Shown piece after piece: positions 1 through 9,498 of a stretch of 64,000 nt of DNA. Made by a program: the position numbers and the translations under genes. This stretch comes from Paracoccus sp. (in: a-proteobacteria) (lineage in GTDB: Bacteria > Pseudomonadota > Alphaproteobacteria > Rhodobacterales > Rhodobacteraceae), in assembly GCF_030538695.1 (NCBI RefSeq), contig NZ_JAUNTN010000006.1, positions 62,001-126,000 of the forward strand, in the 5' to 3' direction. The notes beneath the pieces are model-generated. The model saw nothing but the letters and a program-made list of their open reading frames with translations, did no database searches and was not told the DNA's origin. The first letter of the stretch is position 1; every line of letters begins with the position of its first letter.

Positions 1-138
1 CTTGCCATCGCGCAAGAGTTGGTGCGCGGCCACGGCGGTCGGCTGGATCTGGTGCGCAGCGATGAACACGGGACCGAGTTCCGTATCCATCTGCCGCGCG
101 ATCTGGGTATGGGGGCGCTGCTGCGCGGCGATCAGTAA
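1..138 (+). CDS. C-terminal end of a sensor histidine kinase (partial)
   Basis: Only the last 45 residues are inside the window; the gene enters from the left edge with no start. The visible text LAIAQELVRGHGGRLDL followed by GTEFRIHLP is the usual end of a HATPase_c domain: the last helix, the G2 glycine region and the closing beta strand. This is the ATP-binding module of two-component sensor kinases. The sensor domain and phosphoacceptor histidine lie outside, so the signal is unknown. Its TAA stop (136-138) overlaps the stop of the convergent csaA-like gene by 7 bp, leaving no room for a separate terminator. Confidence 0.75.
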   Translation, partial: LAIAQELVRGHGGRLDLVRSDEHGTEFRIHLPRDLGMGALLRGDQ

Positions 139-476
139 ACCGGCTGCCCCGGCGCAACCGTGCTTTCCGTCGTCAGCACGACGACCTCGCCCGCCGGGTT
201 TTCCGCGCCCATAATCAGCACTTCGGACTGGAACCCGGCGATGTTGCGCGGGGCGAAATTGACCACGCAAACGACATTGCGCCCAAGCAGCTCGTCGGGC
301 GCATAGCGGGTGATTTGTGCGCTGGACCAGCGCAGGCCAATATCCGGGCCGAAATCAACTGCGACCTTATAGGACGGGTTGCGGGCGCGGGGAAAAGGCT
401 GCACCTCGACCACCCGGCCGATGCGAAGGTCGAGACTGTCAAAGCTCTGGTAATCAACCTGCGGCTTGAGCGGCAT
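132..476 (-). CDS. csaA: CsaA-like tRNA-binding domain protein
   Basis: A 114-residue protein that is essentially one OB-fold tRNA-binding domain, the typical size for CsaA. Residues about 16-44 (SLDLRIGRVVEVQPFPRARN) form the first strands, and about 50-92 (SSAQITRY, then GRNVVCVVNFAPRNIAG and a GFxSEVLxMGA stretch) form the conserved second half. CsaA proteins have been described as export-related chaperones and they bind tRNA; which role applies here cannot be read from sequence. It lies 9 bp downstream of the dehydrogenase gene on the same strand, so co-transcription is likely. Confidence 0.88.
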   Translation of the reverse strand: MPLKPQVDYQSFDSLDLRIGRVVEVQPFPRARNPSYKVAVDFGPDIGLRWSSAQITRYAPDELLGRNVVCVVNFAPRNIAGFQSEVLIMGAENPAGEVVVLTTESTVAPGQPVY

Positions 477-485
477 TGGGGATCC

Positions 486-1514
486 TTACAGCGCGGCCAG
501 AATGGCGGTGGTGATCTGTTCGGTCTTGTCCTTGCCCGGCACCGTGCCGATCCCGGCAGAGGTGGCCGCCGCGATGGCGGTGTGAACGCGGGCGGCGGCA
601 TCGCTCTCGCCCAAATGCTCCAGCATCATCGCGCCCGACCAGATCGCCGCAATCGGGTTGGCAATCCCCAGATGGGCAATGTCAGGGGCCGAGCCGTGGA
701 CGGGTTCGAACATCGACGGGGCCGAGCGGTCGGGGTTGATATTGGCCGAGGCCGCAAAGCCAAGCCCGCCCTGAATCGCCGCGCCAAGATCGGTCAGAAT
801 GTCGCCAAACAGGTTCGAGGCCACAACGACATCAAGGCTTTCCGGGGCCATGACGAAACGCGCGGCCATGGCGTCGATGTGATAGCGTGTCACCTGAATG
901 TCGGGATATTCGGCGGCAAGCTGGTCTGTTACCTCATCCCAAAACACCATGGAATGTCGTTGTGCATTGGATTTCGTGACCGAAGCCAGCTTGCCGCGCC
1001 GGGTCCGGGCCTGCTCAAAGCCAAAGCGCAGGATGCGTTCGACCCCTTTGCGGGTAAAGATCGAGGTTTCGACCGCCACTTCATCGGCGCTGCCTTGATG
1101 CACGCGGCCCCCGGCACCGGAATATTCGCCCTCGGTATTCTCACGGATGCAAAGAATGTCGAAATCTTCGGCCCGCAGCGGTCCGGTGACGCCGGGCAGC
1201 AGCCGGTGCGGGCGGATATTGGCGTATTGGGTAAAGCTCTTGCGGATCGGCAGCAGCAGCCCGTGCAGCGACACGCTGTCGGCCACCTTGGCGGGCCAGC
1301 CGACCGCGCCCAGCAGGATGGCGTCATGGCGGCGCAGGGTCTCGATCCCGTCTTCGGGCATCATATGGCCGCTGCGCAGATACGTGTCGCAGGACCAGTC
1401 GAACCATGTCCCCTCCAGCTTGCCGGGGGCGGCTTTTTGCAGCACCTCCCATGCGGCCTGGGTGACATCGACGCCGATTCCGTCTCCGGGGATAATGGCG
1501 ATTGCGTGGGGCAT
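486..1514 (-). CDS. Tartrate/D-malate-type beta-decarboxylating dehydrogenase (TtuC-like)
   Basis: A 342-residue NAD-dependent beta-hydroxyacid oxidative decarboxylase of the isopropylmalate dehydrogenase superfamily. Seen: PGDGIG at 9-14, RENTEGEYSG at 124-133 (substrate-loop arginine), KSNAQR at 181-186, YHIDAMAARF at 211-220 with a metal-binding Asp, NLFGDILTD at 234-242 and EPVHGSAPDIA at 270-280. The RENTEGEYSGAGG form is characteristic of the tartrate/D-malate branch rather than LeuB; the exact substrate (D-malate, tartrate or similar) is inferred. The frame is open 30 codons further upstream, but MPHAIAIIPGDGIG is the natural N terminus, so the ATG at 1512-1514 was chosen. Confidence 0.88.
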   Translation of the reverse strand: MPHAIAIIPGDGIGVDVTQAAWEVLQKAAPGKLEGTWFDWSCDTYLRSGHMMPEDGIETLRRHDAILLGAVGWPAKVADSVSLHGLLLPIRKSFTQYANIRPHRLLPGVTGPLRAEDFDILCIRENTEGEYSGAGGRVHQGSADEVAVETSIFTRKGVERILRFGFEQARTRRGKLASVTKSNAQRHSMVFWDEVTDQLAAEYPDIQVTRYHIDAMAARFVMAPESLDVVVASNLFGDILTDLGAAIQGGLGFAASANINPDRSAPSMFEPVHGSAPDIAHLGIANPIAAIWSGAMMLEHLGESDAAARVHTAIAAATSAGIGTVPGKDKTEQITTAILAAL

Positions 1515-1657
1515 GGTGGGGCCTTTGTCTGAAATCTGCGGAACATAAGGGTTGTAGCAGGTTTGAAAGGCACGGAAAGGGGCCAGAAGCAGCTTGCCAA
1601 GCACCCGTAAAGCCCGGCAATGAAGAAGGGGCCAGACGGGATCGGCAAGGGGGCGGG

Positions 1658-2464
1658 ATGAAGATACAGGTCATCGGCGTGTGCCGCTTTTCGGTGCTTG
1701 TCACCAACGCCTTTCGCGGCGGCCCGACGGATATGCAGCAGCGCATTGGCCATCTGTTCGCTCCGGCGCGGCTGGCCGAGCGGTTCGCGTGGTTTGAGCA
1801 TGTCACCCTGCCGTCGCTGCGGGCGCAGACCGATCAGGATTTCCAGTTCGTTGTGCTGACCAGCGAATTGCTGCCCGATGAATGGCTGGAACGGCTTTAT
1901 GCGCTGGTCGGGCATCTGCCCAATTTCAGCATCGCCATGGTGCCTGTCAGCAGCCATGCCGAGACGGGCAGGCCGGTTTTCACCCATCGCATAGACCATC
2001 GCGCGGATGTGGTGGCGCAGTTCCGCATTGATGACGACGACGCGCTGGGCCGGGATTATGTGGCGCGGGTTCGTGCGGATTTCATCGCCTGCCTGCAACC
2101 TGTCCTTGATCTGCGCGGGATGCTGGCCAGCAATTACGCAAATGGCTTCATTTTCGAGGCCAACCGCGATCATGCAGTGCTTTACCGGACGTCGGCGCGG
2201 GATCTGTCCTGTGCGCAGACGTTGTATCTGCGGCCCGATGATCCGAACACGTTGTTCAATTTCAGCCATCACAAGCTGCATGAGGCGATGCCGACCGTGA
2301 CCTTCGACAACAGCTATATGTATGCGCGGGGCCGCAATGGCAGCAATGACAGCAGTTTCCGCACGCCGCGCGACCTGAAACGCTGGGATATGGGGGCGTT
2401 GTCGCGGCGCTTTGGTATTTCGTTGCCTGCGTTTCAGCAGGCATTGCGCGATTTGTCGGTGTAA
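1658..2464 (+). CDS. Putative rhamnosyltransferase-like glycosyltransferase
   Basis: A 268-residue protein. It begins MKIQVIGVCRFSVLVT, has LPSLRAQTDQDFQFVVLTSE at 51-70 and an acidic RIDDDDALGRDY at 123-134. The pattern (list of positions, 'limited to what was seen' language, DDDD where GT-A enzymes bind the nucleotide-sugar metal) resembles the putative rhamnosyl transferase family common in Rhodobacterales. The donor and acceptor are unknown. An in-frame extension of 52 codons exists upstream, but it overlaps the divergent dehydrogenase promoter region and reads as non-protein, so the ATG at 1658 after GGGCGGG was chosen. The next gene starts 9 bp later, so the two may be co-transcribed. 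Confidence 0.72.
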   Translation: MKIQVIGVCRFSVLVTNAFRGGPTDMQQRIGHLFAPARLAERFAWFEHVTLPSLRAQTDQDFQFVVLTSELLPDEWLERLYALVGHLPNFSIAMVPVSSHAETGRPVFTHRIDHRADVVAQFRIDDDDALGRDYVARVRADFIACLQPVLDLRGMLASNYANGFIFEANRDHAVLYRTSARDLSCAQTLYLRPDDPNTLFNFSHHKLHEAMPTVTFDNSYMYARGRNGSNDSSFRTPRDLKRWDMGALSRRFGISLPAFQQALRDLSV

Positions 2465-2473
2465 GGGGGCAAG

Positions 2474-3367
2474 GTGGCTAAGCCTGTGACAGCGCCGGTG
2501 GAACCGGGGGATAATCTGCGTGGGGCCGGGCTGATGTGCCTGTGCATGACGTTTTTCACCACCAATGACACGGTGATGAAATTCGTGGCGCAGGATTTGC
2601 CTTTGTTCCAGTCCATCGCTCTGCGCGGCATGGCGGTGATGCTGTGTCTGGCGTTGGTCGGCTGGTGGCGGGGCGGGCTGTCGCTGCGGGTGCCGCGTCA
2701 GGATTTCGGGGCGCTGGCGGGCCGGACGGTGGGAGAGGTCGGCTCGACCATCGCCTATCTGGTGGCGCTGACGCATATGGCGATCGGTGATCTTTCGGCG
2801 CTGATGCAGTCGCTGCCGCTGGTCATTATGCTGTCGGCGGCGCTGTTCTTTGGTGAAAAGCTGGGCTGGCGGCGGCTGCTGGCGGTGGGGATCGGCTTTG
2901 CCGGGGTGATGATGATTCTGCGCCCGGCGGATGGGACGTTTGATATTTGGTCGCTGTTGGGGCTGGTCTCTGTCGCCATGATCGTGCTGCGTGATCTGGC
3001 GACGCGTAAGCTCAGCTCCGGGGTCGGGTCGCTGACGATTGCCTTTTACGCGGCGCTGTCGGTGACGCTGATGGGGCTGGCGGTCAGTGTGGGCGAAGGC
3101 TGGCAGGCCCCGACACTGGGGCAGGCAGGGCTGTTGATCCTGGCGGGGGTGTTTCTGACCGTCGGCTATCTGACCGCCGTTGCGGTGATGCGGGTGGGCG
3201 AGATTTCCTTTGTCGCGCCGTTCCGCTATGTTTCGCTGGTGGTGGCGATCTTCTGGGGGCTGGTGATTTTTGGCGAATGGCCTGACCTGTGGACATGGGC
3301 CGGGGCGGCGCTGGTCGTGGGCGCTGGCATCTATTCGATCTGGCGCGAGGGGCGGGTAAGGCGATGA
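2474..3367 (+). CDS. DMT superfamily exporter with EamA domains
   Basis: A 297-residue integral membrane protein with about ten hydrophobic segments arranged as two repeats, the standard EamA/RhaT exporter layout. Each half carries a small-residue helix pair typical of the family (for example IAYLVALTHMAIGDLSAL and VGYLTAVAVMRVGEISFV). Members move metabolites, often amino acids or nucleotide-related compounds, out across the inner membrane; the substrate here is unknown. The start is GTG at 2474, placed after GGGGGCAAG. The stop overlaps the next start in an ATGA. Confidence 0.87.
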   Translation: MAKPVTAPVEPGDNLRGAGLMCLCMTFFTTNDTVMKFVAQDLPLFQSIALRGMAVMLCLALVGWWRGGLSLRVPRQDFGALAGRTVGEVGSTIAYLVALTHMAIGDLSALMQSLPLVIMLSAALFFGEKLGWRRLLAVGIGFAGVMMILRPADGTFDIWSLLGLVSVAMIVLRDLATRKLSSGVGSLTIAFYAALSVTLMGLAVSVGEGWQAPTLGQAGLLILAGVFLTVGYLTAVAVMRVGEISFVAPFRYVSLVVAIFWGLVIFGEWPDLWTWAGAALVVGAGIYSIWREGRVRR

Positions 3368-3582
3368 AAGAAATGTTTATCGGGGCGGCTTTCGCGATTC
3401 TGATCGTTTCCGCAACGGTGTTTCTGGTTCTGTTCACGCCCGAAAATACCGAACGCCGAAAGGCCCGTCACGCCTGCGAAAACCTTGCGCGGCAGGTTGC
3501 GGCGGGGGATCTGCCGCTGGATCGGTTCATGGCGACGCGATGCAGCGCGAAATATCTGCCCGATGCGGTTCTGACCCCGTAA
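3364..3582 (+). CDS. Small single-pass membrane protein of unknown function
   Basis: A 72-residue protein with one predicted N-terminal membrane segment (about residues 5-25, FIGAAFAILIVSATVFLVLF) and a soluble charged tail containing two cysteines (RHACENLARQ and TRCSAKYLP). It starts inside the stop codon of the EamA gene (ATGA overlap at 3364-3367), so it is probably translationally coupled to it. I do not recognise a family. The two cysteines would lie on the same side of the membrane as the tail and could form a disulfide if periplasmic. Confidence 0.65.
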   Translation: MKEMFIGAAFAILIVSATVFLVLFTPENTERRKARHACENLARQVAAGDLPLDRFMATRCSAKYLPDAVLTP

Positions 3583-3609
3583 ATGCCGGGCAGGGCAAGG
3601 GGATGGCCG

Positions 3610-3638
3610 TTGACACAAGTCCCGTTTCCACCTATACG
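3610..3638 (+). promoter_or_regulatory. Sigma-70-type promoter of the str operon
   Basis: A near-consensus promoter: TTGACA at 3610-3615, a 17-bp spacer, and TATACG at 3633-3638. Transcription should start near 3645, leaving a leader of about 215 nt before rpsL. This is the best -35/-10 pair seen in the window, as expected for a highly expressed ribosomal operon. Confidence 0.75.
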
Positions 3639-3677
3639 CCGCACACCTGCGGGGAATCCCCTGCGGGCTGGCCAGAA

Positions 3678-3697
3678 TCGCCGGGCTGACCCGGCGA
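3678..3697 (+). promoter_or_regulatory. Hairpin in the rpsL leader
   Basis: A perfect 8-bp stem (TCGCCGGG / CCCGGCGA) with a CTGA loop lies in the long leader between the promoter and rpsL. No T-run follows, so it is not an intrinsic terminator. It could help leader-based regulation or RNA stability. Confidence 0.45.
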
Positions 3698-3859
3698 TGA
3701 TGATCCGGGCCTCAACAGCCTCGATCCTCTGGATTTTACGTCCCGTCCGCTCCCCTTTTGGGAATGGATGGGTTTGGCGTTTCGCGGTCCGCGCGGATCG
3801 CCGTCGAGAAGTGGTGCAGCAATGCTGCGAGTATTGACAGAAGCAAAACGGGGAACCGA

Positions 3860-4231
3860 ATGCCGACGATTCAACAGCTGATCCGCAAGCCGCGGCAGCC
3901 CAAGGTGCAGCGCAGCAAGTCGCAGCACCTTCAAGGAAACCCTCAGAAGCGCGGCGTTTGCACGCGCGTCTATACCACCACCCCGAAAAAGCCGAACTCG
4001 GCTATGCGTAAGGTTGCCAAAGTGCGCCTGACCAACGGTTTCGAGGTGATTTCTTACATTCCGGGCGAAAAGCACAACCTTCAGGAACACAGCGTCGTGC
4101 TGATCCGTGGCGGTCGTGTGAAAGACCTTCCGGGTGTCCGTTACCACATCCTGCGCGGTGTGCTGGATACCCAGGGCGTCAAAGATCGCCGTCAGCGTCG
4201 TTCGAAATACGGCGCCAAGCGTCCGAAATAA
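3860..4231 (+). CDS. rpsL: 30S ribosomal protein S12
   Basis: A 123-residue S12, the decoding-centre protein of the small subunit. [15 protein letters not shown] starts the protein and [11 protein letters not shown] at 41-51 is the loop near the A site; the lysines there and in the [11 protein letters not shown] loop are the wild-type, streptomycin-sensitive form. Upstream in-frame codons from 3758 fall in the leader and are not part of the protein. It is the first gene of rpsL-rpsG-fusA-tuf; rpsG follows after 12 bp with AGGAGAG as ribosome-binding site. Confidence 0.98.
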   Translation: MPTIQQLIRKPRQPKVQRSKSQHLQGNPQKRGVCTRVYTTTPKKPNSAMRKVAKVRLTNGFEVISYIPGEKHNLQEHSVVLIRGGRVKDLPGVRYHILRGVLDTQGVKDRRQRRSKYGAKRPK

Positions 4232-4714
<483 letters not shown>

Positions 4715-4732
4715 AACGGAAGGACATCCACC

Positions 4733-6856
4733 ATGGCTCGCGAGTATCCGCTCACGCGTTACCGCAATTTCGGCATCATGGCCCATATTGATGCCGGCAA
4801 GACCACGATGACCGAGCGCATCCTGTTCTACACCGGCAAGAACCACAAGATGGGCGAGACGCATGACGGCGCCTCGACCATGGACTGGATGGAACAAGAG
4901 GCCGAGCGCGGCATCACCATCACTTCGGCCGCCACCACGACCTTCTGGCAGCGGCACGAAGACACCCAGTATGAAGAAGATGTGAACCAGCGCAATCGGT
5001 TCAACATCATCGACACGCCGGGTCACGTTGACTTCACCATCGAGGTGGAGCGTTCGCTGGCCGTTCTGGATGGCGCCATCTGCCTTCTGGACGGCAACGC
5101 GGGCGTCGAGCCGCAGACCGAAACCGTGTGGCGTCAGGCTGACCGCTACAAGGTGCCGCGGATCGTGTTTGTGAACAAAATGGACAAGATCGGCGCAGAT
5201 TTCTATAACTGCGTCGCCATGGTCAAGGACCGCACCGGCGGCACCCCATGCCCGGTCGCTCTGCCGATCGGCGCGGAAGACACGCTGGAAGGCATCATCG
5301 ACCTGGTGAAGATGGAAGAATGGGTCTGGAAGGGCGACGACGTTGGCGCAAGCTGGGTCCGTCAGCCGATCCGGGCTGAGCTTCAGGAGCTGGCCGACGA
5401 ATGGCGCGGCAAGATGATCGAACTGGCTGTCGAAATGGACGACGACGCCATGGAAGCCTATCTGGAGGGCAACGAGCCTGACGAGGCGACCCTGCGTCAG
5501 TTGATTCGTAAGGGCTGCCTGTCGATGTCGTTCTTCCCGATGCTGGCCGGTTCTGCGTTCAAAAACAAGGGTGTGCAGCCCCTGCTGAACGCTGTGATCG
5601 ACTATCTGCCCGCGCCGACCGACGTGCCGACCCTGATGGGCTTCGCACCGGACGACGAGACCGAAGAACGCAACATCGAGCGTCCCGCCGATGATGCGGC
5701 GCCGTTCTCGGCGCTGGCGTTCAAGATCATGAACGACCCCTTCGTTGGTTCGCTGACCTTTACCCGCATCTACTCTGGCGCGCTGAAAAAAGGCGACCAG
5801 ATGCTGAACGCGACCAAAGGCAAGCGTGAGCGCGTTGGCCGGATGATGGTCATGCACGCCATCAACCGCGAGGAAATCGAGGAAGCATTTGCGGGCGACA
5901 TCATCGCGCTGGCCGGTCTGAAAGAAACCACCACGGGCGACACGCTTTGCGACCCGGCCAAGCCGGTGGTTCTGGAAACCATGACCTTCCCCGAGCCGGT
6001 GATCGAGATTGCCGTGGAGCCAAAGTCGAAAGCCGACCAGGAAAAGATGGGCCTTGCCCTTCAGCGTCTGGCCGCCGAAGACCCCTCGTTCCGCGTCGAA
6101 ACCGATCTGGAATCGGGTCAGACCATCATGAAGGGCATGGGCGAACTTCACCTCGACATTCTGGTTGACCGCATGAAGCGGGAATTCAAGGTCGAGGCGA
6201 ATATCGGTGCTCCGCAGGTGGCGTATCGTGAGACCATCTCGAACGAGGCCGAGATCGACTACACCCACAAGAAACAGTCGGGTGGGACGGGTCAGTTCGC
6301 GCGCGTCAAACTGGTCATCACGCCCACCGAGCCGGGCGAAGGCTATTCCTTCGAATCGCGGATCGTCGGCGGCGCGGTGCCCAAGGAATACATTCCGGGC
6401 GTCGAAAAAGGCATCAAGTCGGTGATGGATTCCGGTCCTCTGGCGGGCTTCCCGGTCATCGACTTCAAGGTCGCGCTGATCGACGGTGCGTTCCACGATG
6501 TTGACTCTTCGGTGCTGGCCTTTGAAATCGCGGCGCGTGCCGGGATGCGTGAAGGTCTGCGCAAGGCTGGTGCGAAACTGCTGGAACCGATCATGAAGGT
6601 CGAGGTCGTGACCCCGGAAGAATATACCGGCTCGATCATCGGCGACCTGACCAGTCGTCGTGGCATGGTGCGCGGGCAAGACAGCCGCGGCAATGCCAAT
6701 GTGATCGACGCGATGGTGCCGCTGGCCAATATGTTCGGCTATATCAACAACCTGCGCTCGATGTCCTCGGGCCGCGCAGTGTTCACGATGCAGTTCGACC
6801 ATTACGATGCCGTGCCGCAGAACATCTCGGACGAAATCCAGAAGAAATACGCCTGA
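4733..6856 (+). CDS. fusA: Elongation factor G
   Basis: A 707-residue translocase GTPase. The G1 motif AHIDAGKT is at 17-24, followed by RGITITSAA in switch I, DTPGHVDF as G3 and NKMDK as G4. The later domains run through [12 protein letters not shown] (domain III/IV boundary) to the C-terminal domain ending [10 protein letters not shown]. Length and motif order match canonical bacterial EF-G (about 700 residues). It promotes tRNA/mRNA translocation and, with RRF, ribosome recycling. Third gene of the str operon; the spacing to tuf is 63 bp. Confidence 0.98.
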   Translation: MAREYPLTRYRNFGIMAHIDAGKTTMTERILFYTGKNHKMGETHDGASTMDWMEQEAERGITITSAATTTFWQRHEDTQYEEDVNQRNRFNIIDTPGHVDFTIEVERSLAVLDGAICLLDGNAGVEPQTETVWRQADRYKVPRIVFVNKMDKIGADFYNCVAMVKDRTGGTPCPVALPIGAEDTLEGIIDLVKMEEWVWKGDDVGASWVRQPIRAELQELADEWRGKMIELAVEMDDDAMEAYLEGNEPDEATLRQLIRKGCLSMSFFPMLAGSAFKNKGVQPLLNAVIDYLPAPTDVPTLMGFAPDDETEERNIERPADDAAPFSALAFKIMNDPFVGSLTFTRIYSGALKKGDQMLNATKGKRERVGRMMVMHAINREEIEEAFAGDIIALAGLKETTTGDTLCDPAKPVVLETMTFPEPVIEIAVEPKSKADQEKMGLALQRLAAEDPSFRVETDLESGQTIMKGMGELHLDILVDRMKREFKVEANIGAPQVAYRETISNEAEIDYTHKKQSGGTGQFARVKLVITPTEPGEGYSFESRIVGGAVPKEYIPGVEKGIKSVMDSGPLAGFPVIDFKVALIDGAFHDVDSSVLAFEIAARAGMREGLRKAGAKLLEPIMKVEVVTPEEYTGSIIGDLTSRRGMVRGQDSRGNANVIDAMVPLANMFGYINNLRSMSSGRAVFTMQFDHYDAVPQNISDEIQKKYA

Positions 6857-6919
6857 TAAGGGCAGGGCGGGGGGAGACCTCCGCCCATCACGCAACATCA
6901 GCATTGAGGAGCTACGCCC

Positions 6920-8095
6920 ATGGCGAAGGCAAAATTTGAACGTACGAAACCGCACGTTAACATTGGCACGATTGGTCACGTTGACCACGGCAAGACGACC
7001 CTGACGGCAGCGATCACCAAGTATTTTGGTGATTTCAAGGCGTATGACCAGATTGACGGTGCGCCGGAGGAGAAGGCGCGCGGGATCACGATCTCGACCG
7101 CTCACGTTGAGTATGAGTCGGACACCCGCCACTATGCGCACGTCGACTGCCCCGGCCACGCCGACTATGTGAAAAACATGATTACCGGCGCGGCGCAGAT
7201 GGACGGCGCGATTCTGGTGGTGAACGCCGCTGACGGCCCGATGCCGCAGACCCGCGAACACATCCTGCTGGGCCGTCAGGTCGGCATCCCCTACATGGTC
7301 GTTTACCTGAACAAGGTTGACCAGGTGGACGATGAAGAACTGCTGGAACTGGTCGAGATGGAAGTGCGCGAGCTGCTGTCCTCCTACGACTATCCGGGCG
7401 ACGATATTCCGATCGTCAAAGGCTCGGCTCTGGCCGCGATGGAAGGCCGCGACCCGGAAATCGGCGAGAACTCGATCCGCGCGCTGATCGCCGCTGTCGA
7501 CGAATACATCCCGACGCCGGAGCGCGCTGTTGACCAGCCGTTCCTGATGCCGATCGAAGACGTGTTCTCGATCTCGGGCCGCGGCACCGTGGTGACCGGT
7601 CGTGTTGAGCGTGGCGCCGTCAACGTGGGTGACGAACTGGAAATCGTGGGCATCCGCGACACCAAGAAAACCACCTGCACCGGCGTTGAAATGTTCCGCA
7701 AGCTGCTGGATCGCGGGGAAGCTGGCGACAACATCGGCGCGCTGCTGCGCGGCATCGACCGTGACGGCGTTGAGCGTGGCCAGGTGCTGTGCAAGCCCGG
7801 CTCGGTCAAGCCGCACACCAAGTTCGAGGCCGAGGCCTATATCCTGACCAAGGAAGAAGGCGGCCGCCACACCCCGTTCTTCGCGAACTACCGCCCGCAA
7901 TTCTACTTCCGCACCACGGACGTGACCGGGACGGTGAAGCTGCCGGAAGGCACCGAGATGGTGATGCCGGGCGACAACCTGAAGTTCGAGGTCGAGCTGA
8001 TCGCGCCGATCGCGATGGAAGAGAAGCTGCGCTTTGCTATCCGTGAGGGTGGCCGGACTGTCGGCGCGGGCGTTGTGGCGAAGATCATCGAGTGA
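6920..8095 (+). CDS. tuf: Elongation factor Tu
   Basis: A 391-residue GTPase that delivers aminoacyl-tRNA to the ribosome. G1 GHVDHGKT at 19-26, [12 protein letters not shown] in switch I, DCPGH, NKVDQ and the SALAA G5 motif are all intact, followed by the beta-barrel domains with the [15 protein letters not shown] signature and the terminal [11 protein letters not shown]. It is the last gene of the str operon, with a strong intrinsic terminator starting about 25 bp downstream. Many related bacteria carry a second, near-identical tuf elsewhere; that cannot be seen here. Confidence 0.98.
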   Translation: MAKAKFERTKPHVNIGTIGHVDHGKTTLTAAITKYFGDFKAYDQIDGAPEEKARGITISTAHVEYESDTRHYAHVDCPGHADYVKNMITGAAQMDGAILVVNAADGPMPQTREHILLGRQVGIPYMVVYLNKVDQVDDEELLELVEMEVRELLSSYDYPGDDIPIVKGSALAAMEGRDPEIGENSIRALIAAVDEYIPTPERAVDQPFLMPIEDVFSISGRGTVVTGRVERGAVNVGDELEIVGIRDTKKTTCTGVEMFRKLLDRGEAGDNIGALLRGIDRDGVERGQVLCKPGSVKPHTKFEAEAYILTKEEGGRHTPFFANYRPQFYFRTTDVTGTVKLPEGTEMVMPGDNLKFEVELIAPIAMEEKLRFAIREGGRTVGAGVVAKIIE

Positions 8096-8120
8096 TCTGA
8101 GCTACGCTTGAGATGAAGGG

Positions 8121-8149
8121 GGCCGCCTGCGAGGGCGGCCTTTTTCTTT
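8121..8149 (+). terminator. Intrinsic terminator of the str operon
   Basis: GGCCGCC (8121-8127) pairs with GGCGGCC (8134-8140) around TGCGAG, followed by TTTTTCTTT. A textbook intrinsic terminator 25 bp after the tuf stop. Confidence 0.92.
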
Positions 8150-8780
8150 GGGCGGTGGCTCGGTTGCGGGCGAGGGTGCCTCCGGCGGGGATATTTATGG
8201 GACAGGAGAGCGCGGAGAAGGAGAACAGGCATCCTGCCGTGACATAACAAAACAAATGGCGGTCCCGAAGGGGCTGGGCTTTTTGTGGGGGAGGACGGGG
8301 CAGGGGCTGCGCGGGCAATATGCACGCTGCCAAGGTCTGTCGGGGTGGCCGGCGCTCATCGCATAACATGGCTCGTGGATTTACACGCACCGATATTTGG
8401 GAGATCAACAGCTTATCAAGCGCATTGTTGGTCAGAGAGCTGTCACCGGTCAGCAAACGACCATTCTTTCGTGCGGGGCCAGTCATCAGCCTGTTGGTCA
8501 CGGTAATGCCCTGACCCTCAAGCGCCTTGCCGAACCTCCCAACGACACCCACGATATGAGGTGCTGCAATACGCATCAAGATTGGTCCATTTTATGTGAA
8601 AAAGCGCAAACGCAGCGAGAAAGGGCTGAAGCCTCGGATTTTTTAGGAACGCCGACGGGACGTATTGCTGCAAAATTATGGTTTCCGCTTGTGATTTATG
8701 CCAGAATAGTCTGGTTAATACGGGTATGTTATGCGGGTTCCTGCCTTGCTTCCACCCGCCCTTTCCCGCACCATCGGCGC
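8150..8780. other. Largely non-coding region between tuf and the HIT gene
   Basis: About 630 bp with no convincing complete gene. It opens with a copy of the GCCTCCGGCGGGGATATTT element (8175-8200). From about 8380 to 8720 it is visibly richer in A/T than its neighbours and holds a possible gene remnant on the minus strand (8414-8579). Near the right end, CCAGAATAGTCTGG at 8701-8714 is a short inverted repeat upstream of the HIT gene. Nothing else in it could be assigned. Confidence 0.6.
8414..8579 (-). pseudogene. Possible remnant of the C-terminal end of a DJ-1/PfpI-like protein
   Basis: On the minus strand about 55 codons read FGKALEGQGITVTNRL, MTGPARKNGRLLTGDS and LTNNALDKLLI. The order 'new residue strand, NGRLLTGDS, NALxKLL helix' resembles the extreme C terminus of DJ-1/PfpI (type 1 glutamine amidotransferase-like) proteins, where a strand is followed by a TGxxPxSxxxL helix. 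The rest of the family, including the nucleophile-elbow cysteine, is absent and the frame then runs into unrelated sequence. The match is by eye and short, so this is a tentative call. Confidence 0.33.
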
Positions 8781-8793
8781 AGGAGGAACCACC

Positions 8794-9219
8794 ATGACCA
8801 CTTGCCTGTTCTGCCGCATCGCGGCGGGGGAAATCCCCGCGCATAAGATCCATGAGGACGATCTGACGCTGGCCTTCCTTGACCTTCACCCGATCCGGCC
8901 CGGTCACGCGCTGGTTATCCCCAAGGCGCATCACGTCTGGTTCGAGGACATGCCTGCGCCGTTCGCGGCCCGTGTGACCGAGGTCAGCCAAAAGATCGCG
9001 CGGCGGCAAAAGGCGCTTTACGGGGTTGAACGGGTGTCGATGTTCTTTACGGGTATCCATGTGCCACACGCCCATGCCCACATCGTTCCGATGCATGAGG
9101 TGCATGACGTGACCTCGCAGGCTTATCTTCAGGACGGCCCGGCGGGCTATTCCATTCCGCCGCAATTACCGCAGGATGAAATGGCGCAGATCGCCCGTGA
9201 TCTGGCGCAGGGTTTATAG
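8794..9219 (+). CDS. HIT family (histidine triad) protein
   Basis: A 141-residue nucleotide-binding phosphohydrolase/transferase of the HIT superfamily. It opens with the zinc-type CLFCRIAAGEIPAHKI and carries the triad at H92, H94 and H96 inside HVPHAHAHIVPMH. Family members hydrolyse AMP-linked or dinucleoside phosphate substrates; the specific substrate is unknown. The start at 8794 is fixed by AGGAGG at 8781-8786, eight bases upstream; an in-frame extension to 8731 lies before this site and was not used. Confidence 0.93.
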   Translation: MTTCLFCRIAAGEIPAHKIHEDDLTLAFLDLHPIRPGHALVIPKAHHVWFEDMPAPFAARVTEVSQKIARRQKALYGVERVSMFFTGIHVPHAHAHIVPMHEVHDVTSQAYLQDGPAGYSIPPQLPQDEMAQIARDLAQGL

Positions 9220-9222
9220 GGC

Positions 9223-9270
9223 ATCTTTTGTCTCCAAATATCCTGGGGGTATGGGGGCAAAGCCCCCATG
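9223..9270 (-). repeat. GGGATATTT-family intergenic element with hairpin (copy 2)
   Basis: Read on the minus strand it holds the hairpin ATGGGGGC-TTT-GCCCCCAT (9251-9269), then CCCCCAGGATATTT and GGAGACAAAAGAT. This is the same arrangement as the copies near 8175, 29580 and 63180. Its place just after the HIT stop suggests it also ends transcription. Confidence 0.6.
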
Positions 9271-9341
9271 AAAAACCATCCGCCCGCGCAGAAAACCGCT
9301 TGACGCCCCCGGCGCTTCGCCTTAAATCCCCGCTACCTGAT

Positions 9342-9418
9342 GGCGGAGTAGCTCAGTTGGTTAGAGCAGCGGAATCATAATCCGCGTGTCGGGGGTTCAA
9401 GTCCCTCCTCCGCTACCA
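9342..9418 (+). tRNA. tRNA-Met (anticodon CAT, elongator type)
   Basis: A 77-nt cloverleaf: acceptor GGCGGAG/CTCCGCT, D arm GCTC-GAGC, anticodon stem GCGGA/TCCGC around the loop ATCATAA (anticodon CAT), T arm with GGTTCAAGT, discriminator A and an encoded CCA. The first acceptor pair is G-T and the D-arm matches elongator rather than initiator tRNA; an Ile2 (lysidine) identity is less likely from the acceptor sequence. Confidence 0.92.
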
Positions 9419-9498
9419 TCAGTTTCCCGATCGTCCCCGAACCGCTTGGCAAGACGCCGTTTCTGGCGCAGGATTTGCGGCGGAAAAGGGGTGTCGGA

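Noticed and set aside
315..1532. A 405-codon plus-strand open frame
   Set aside because: Opposite to the csaA-like and dehydrogenase genes, which carry clear family motifs.
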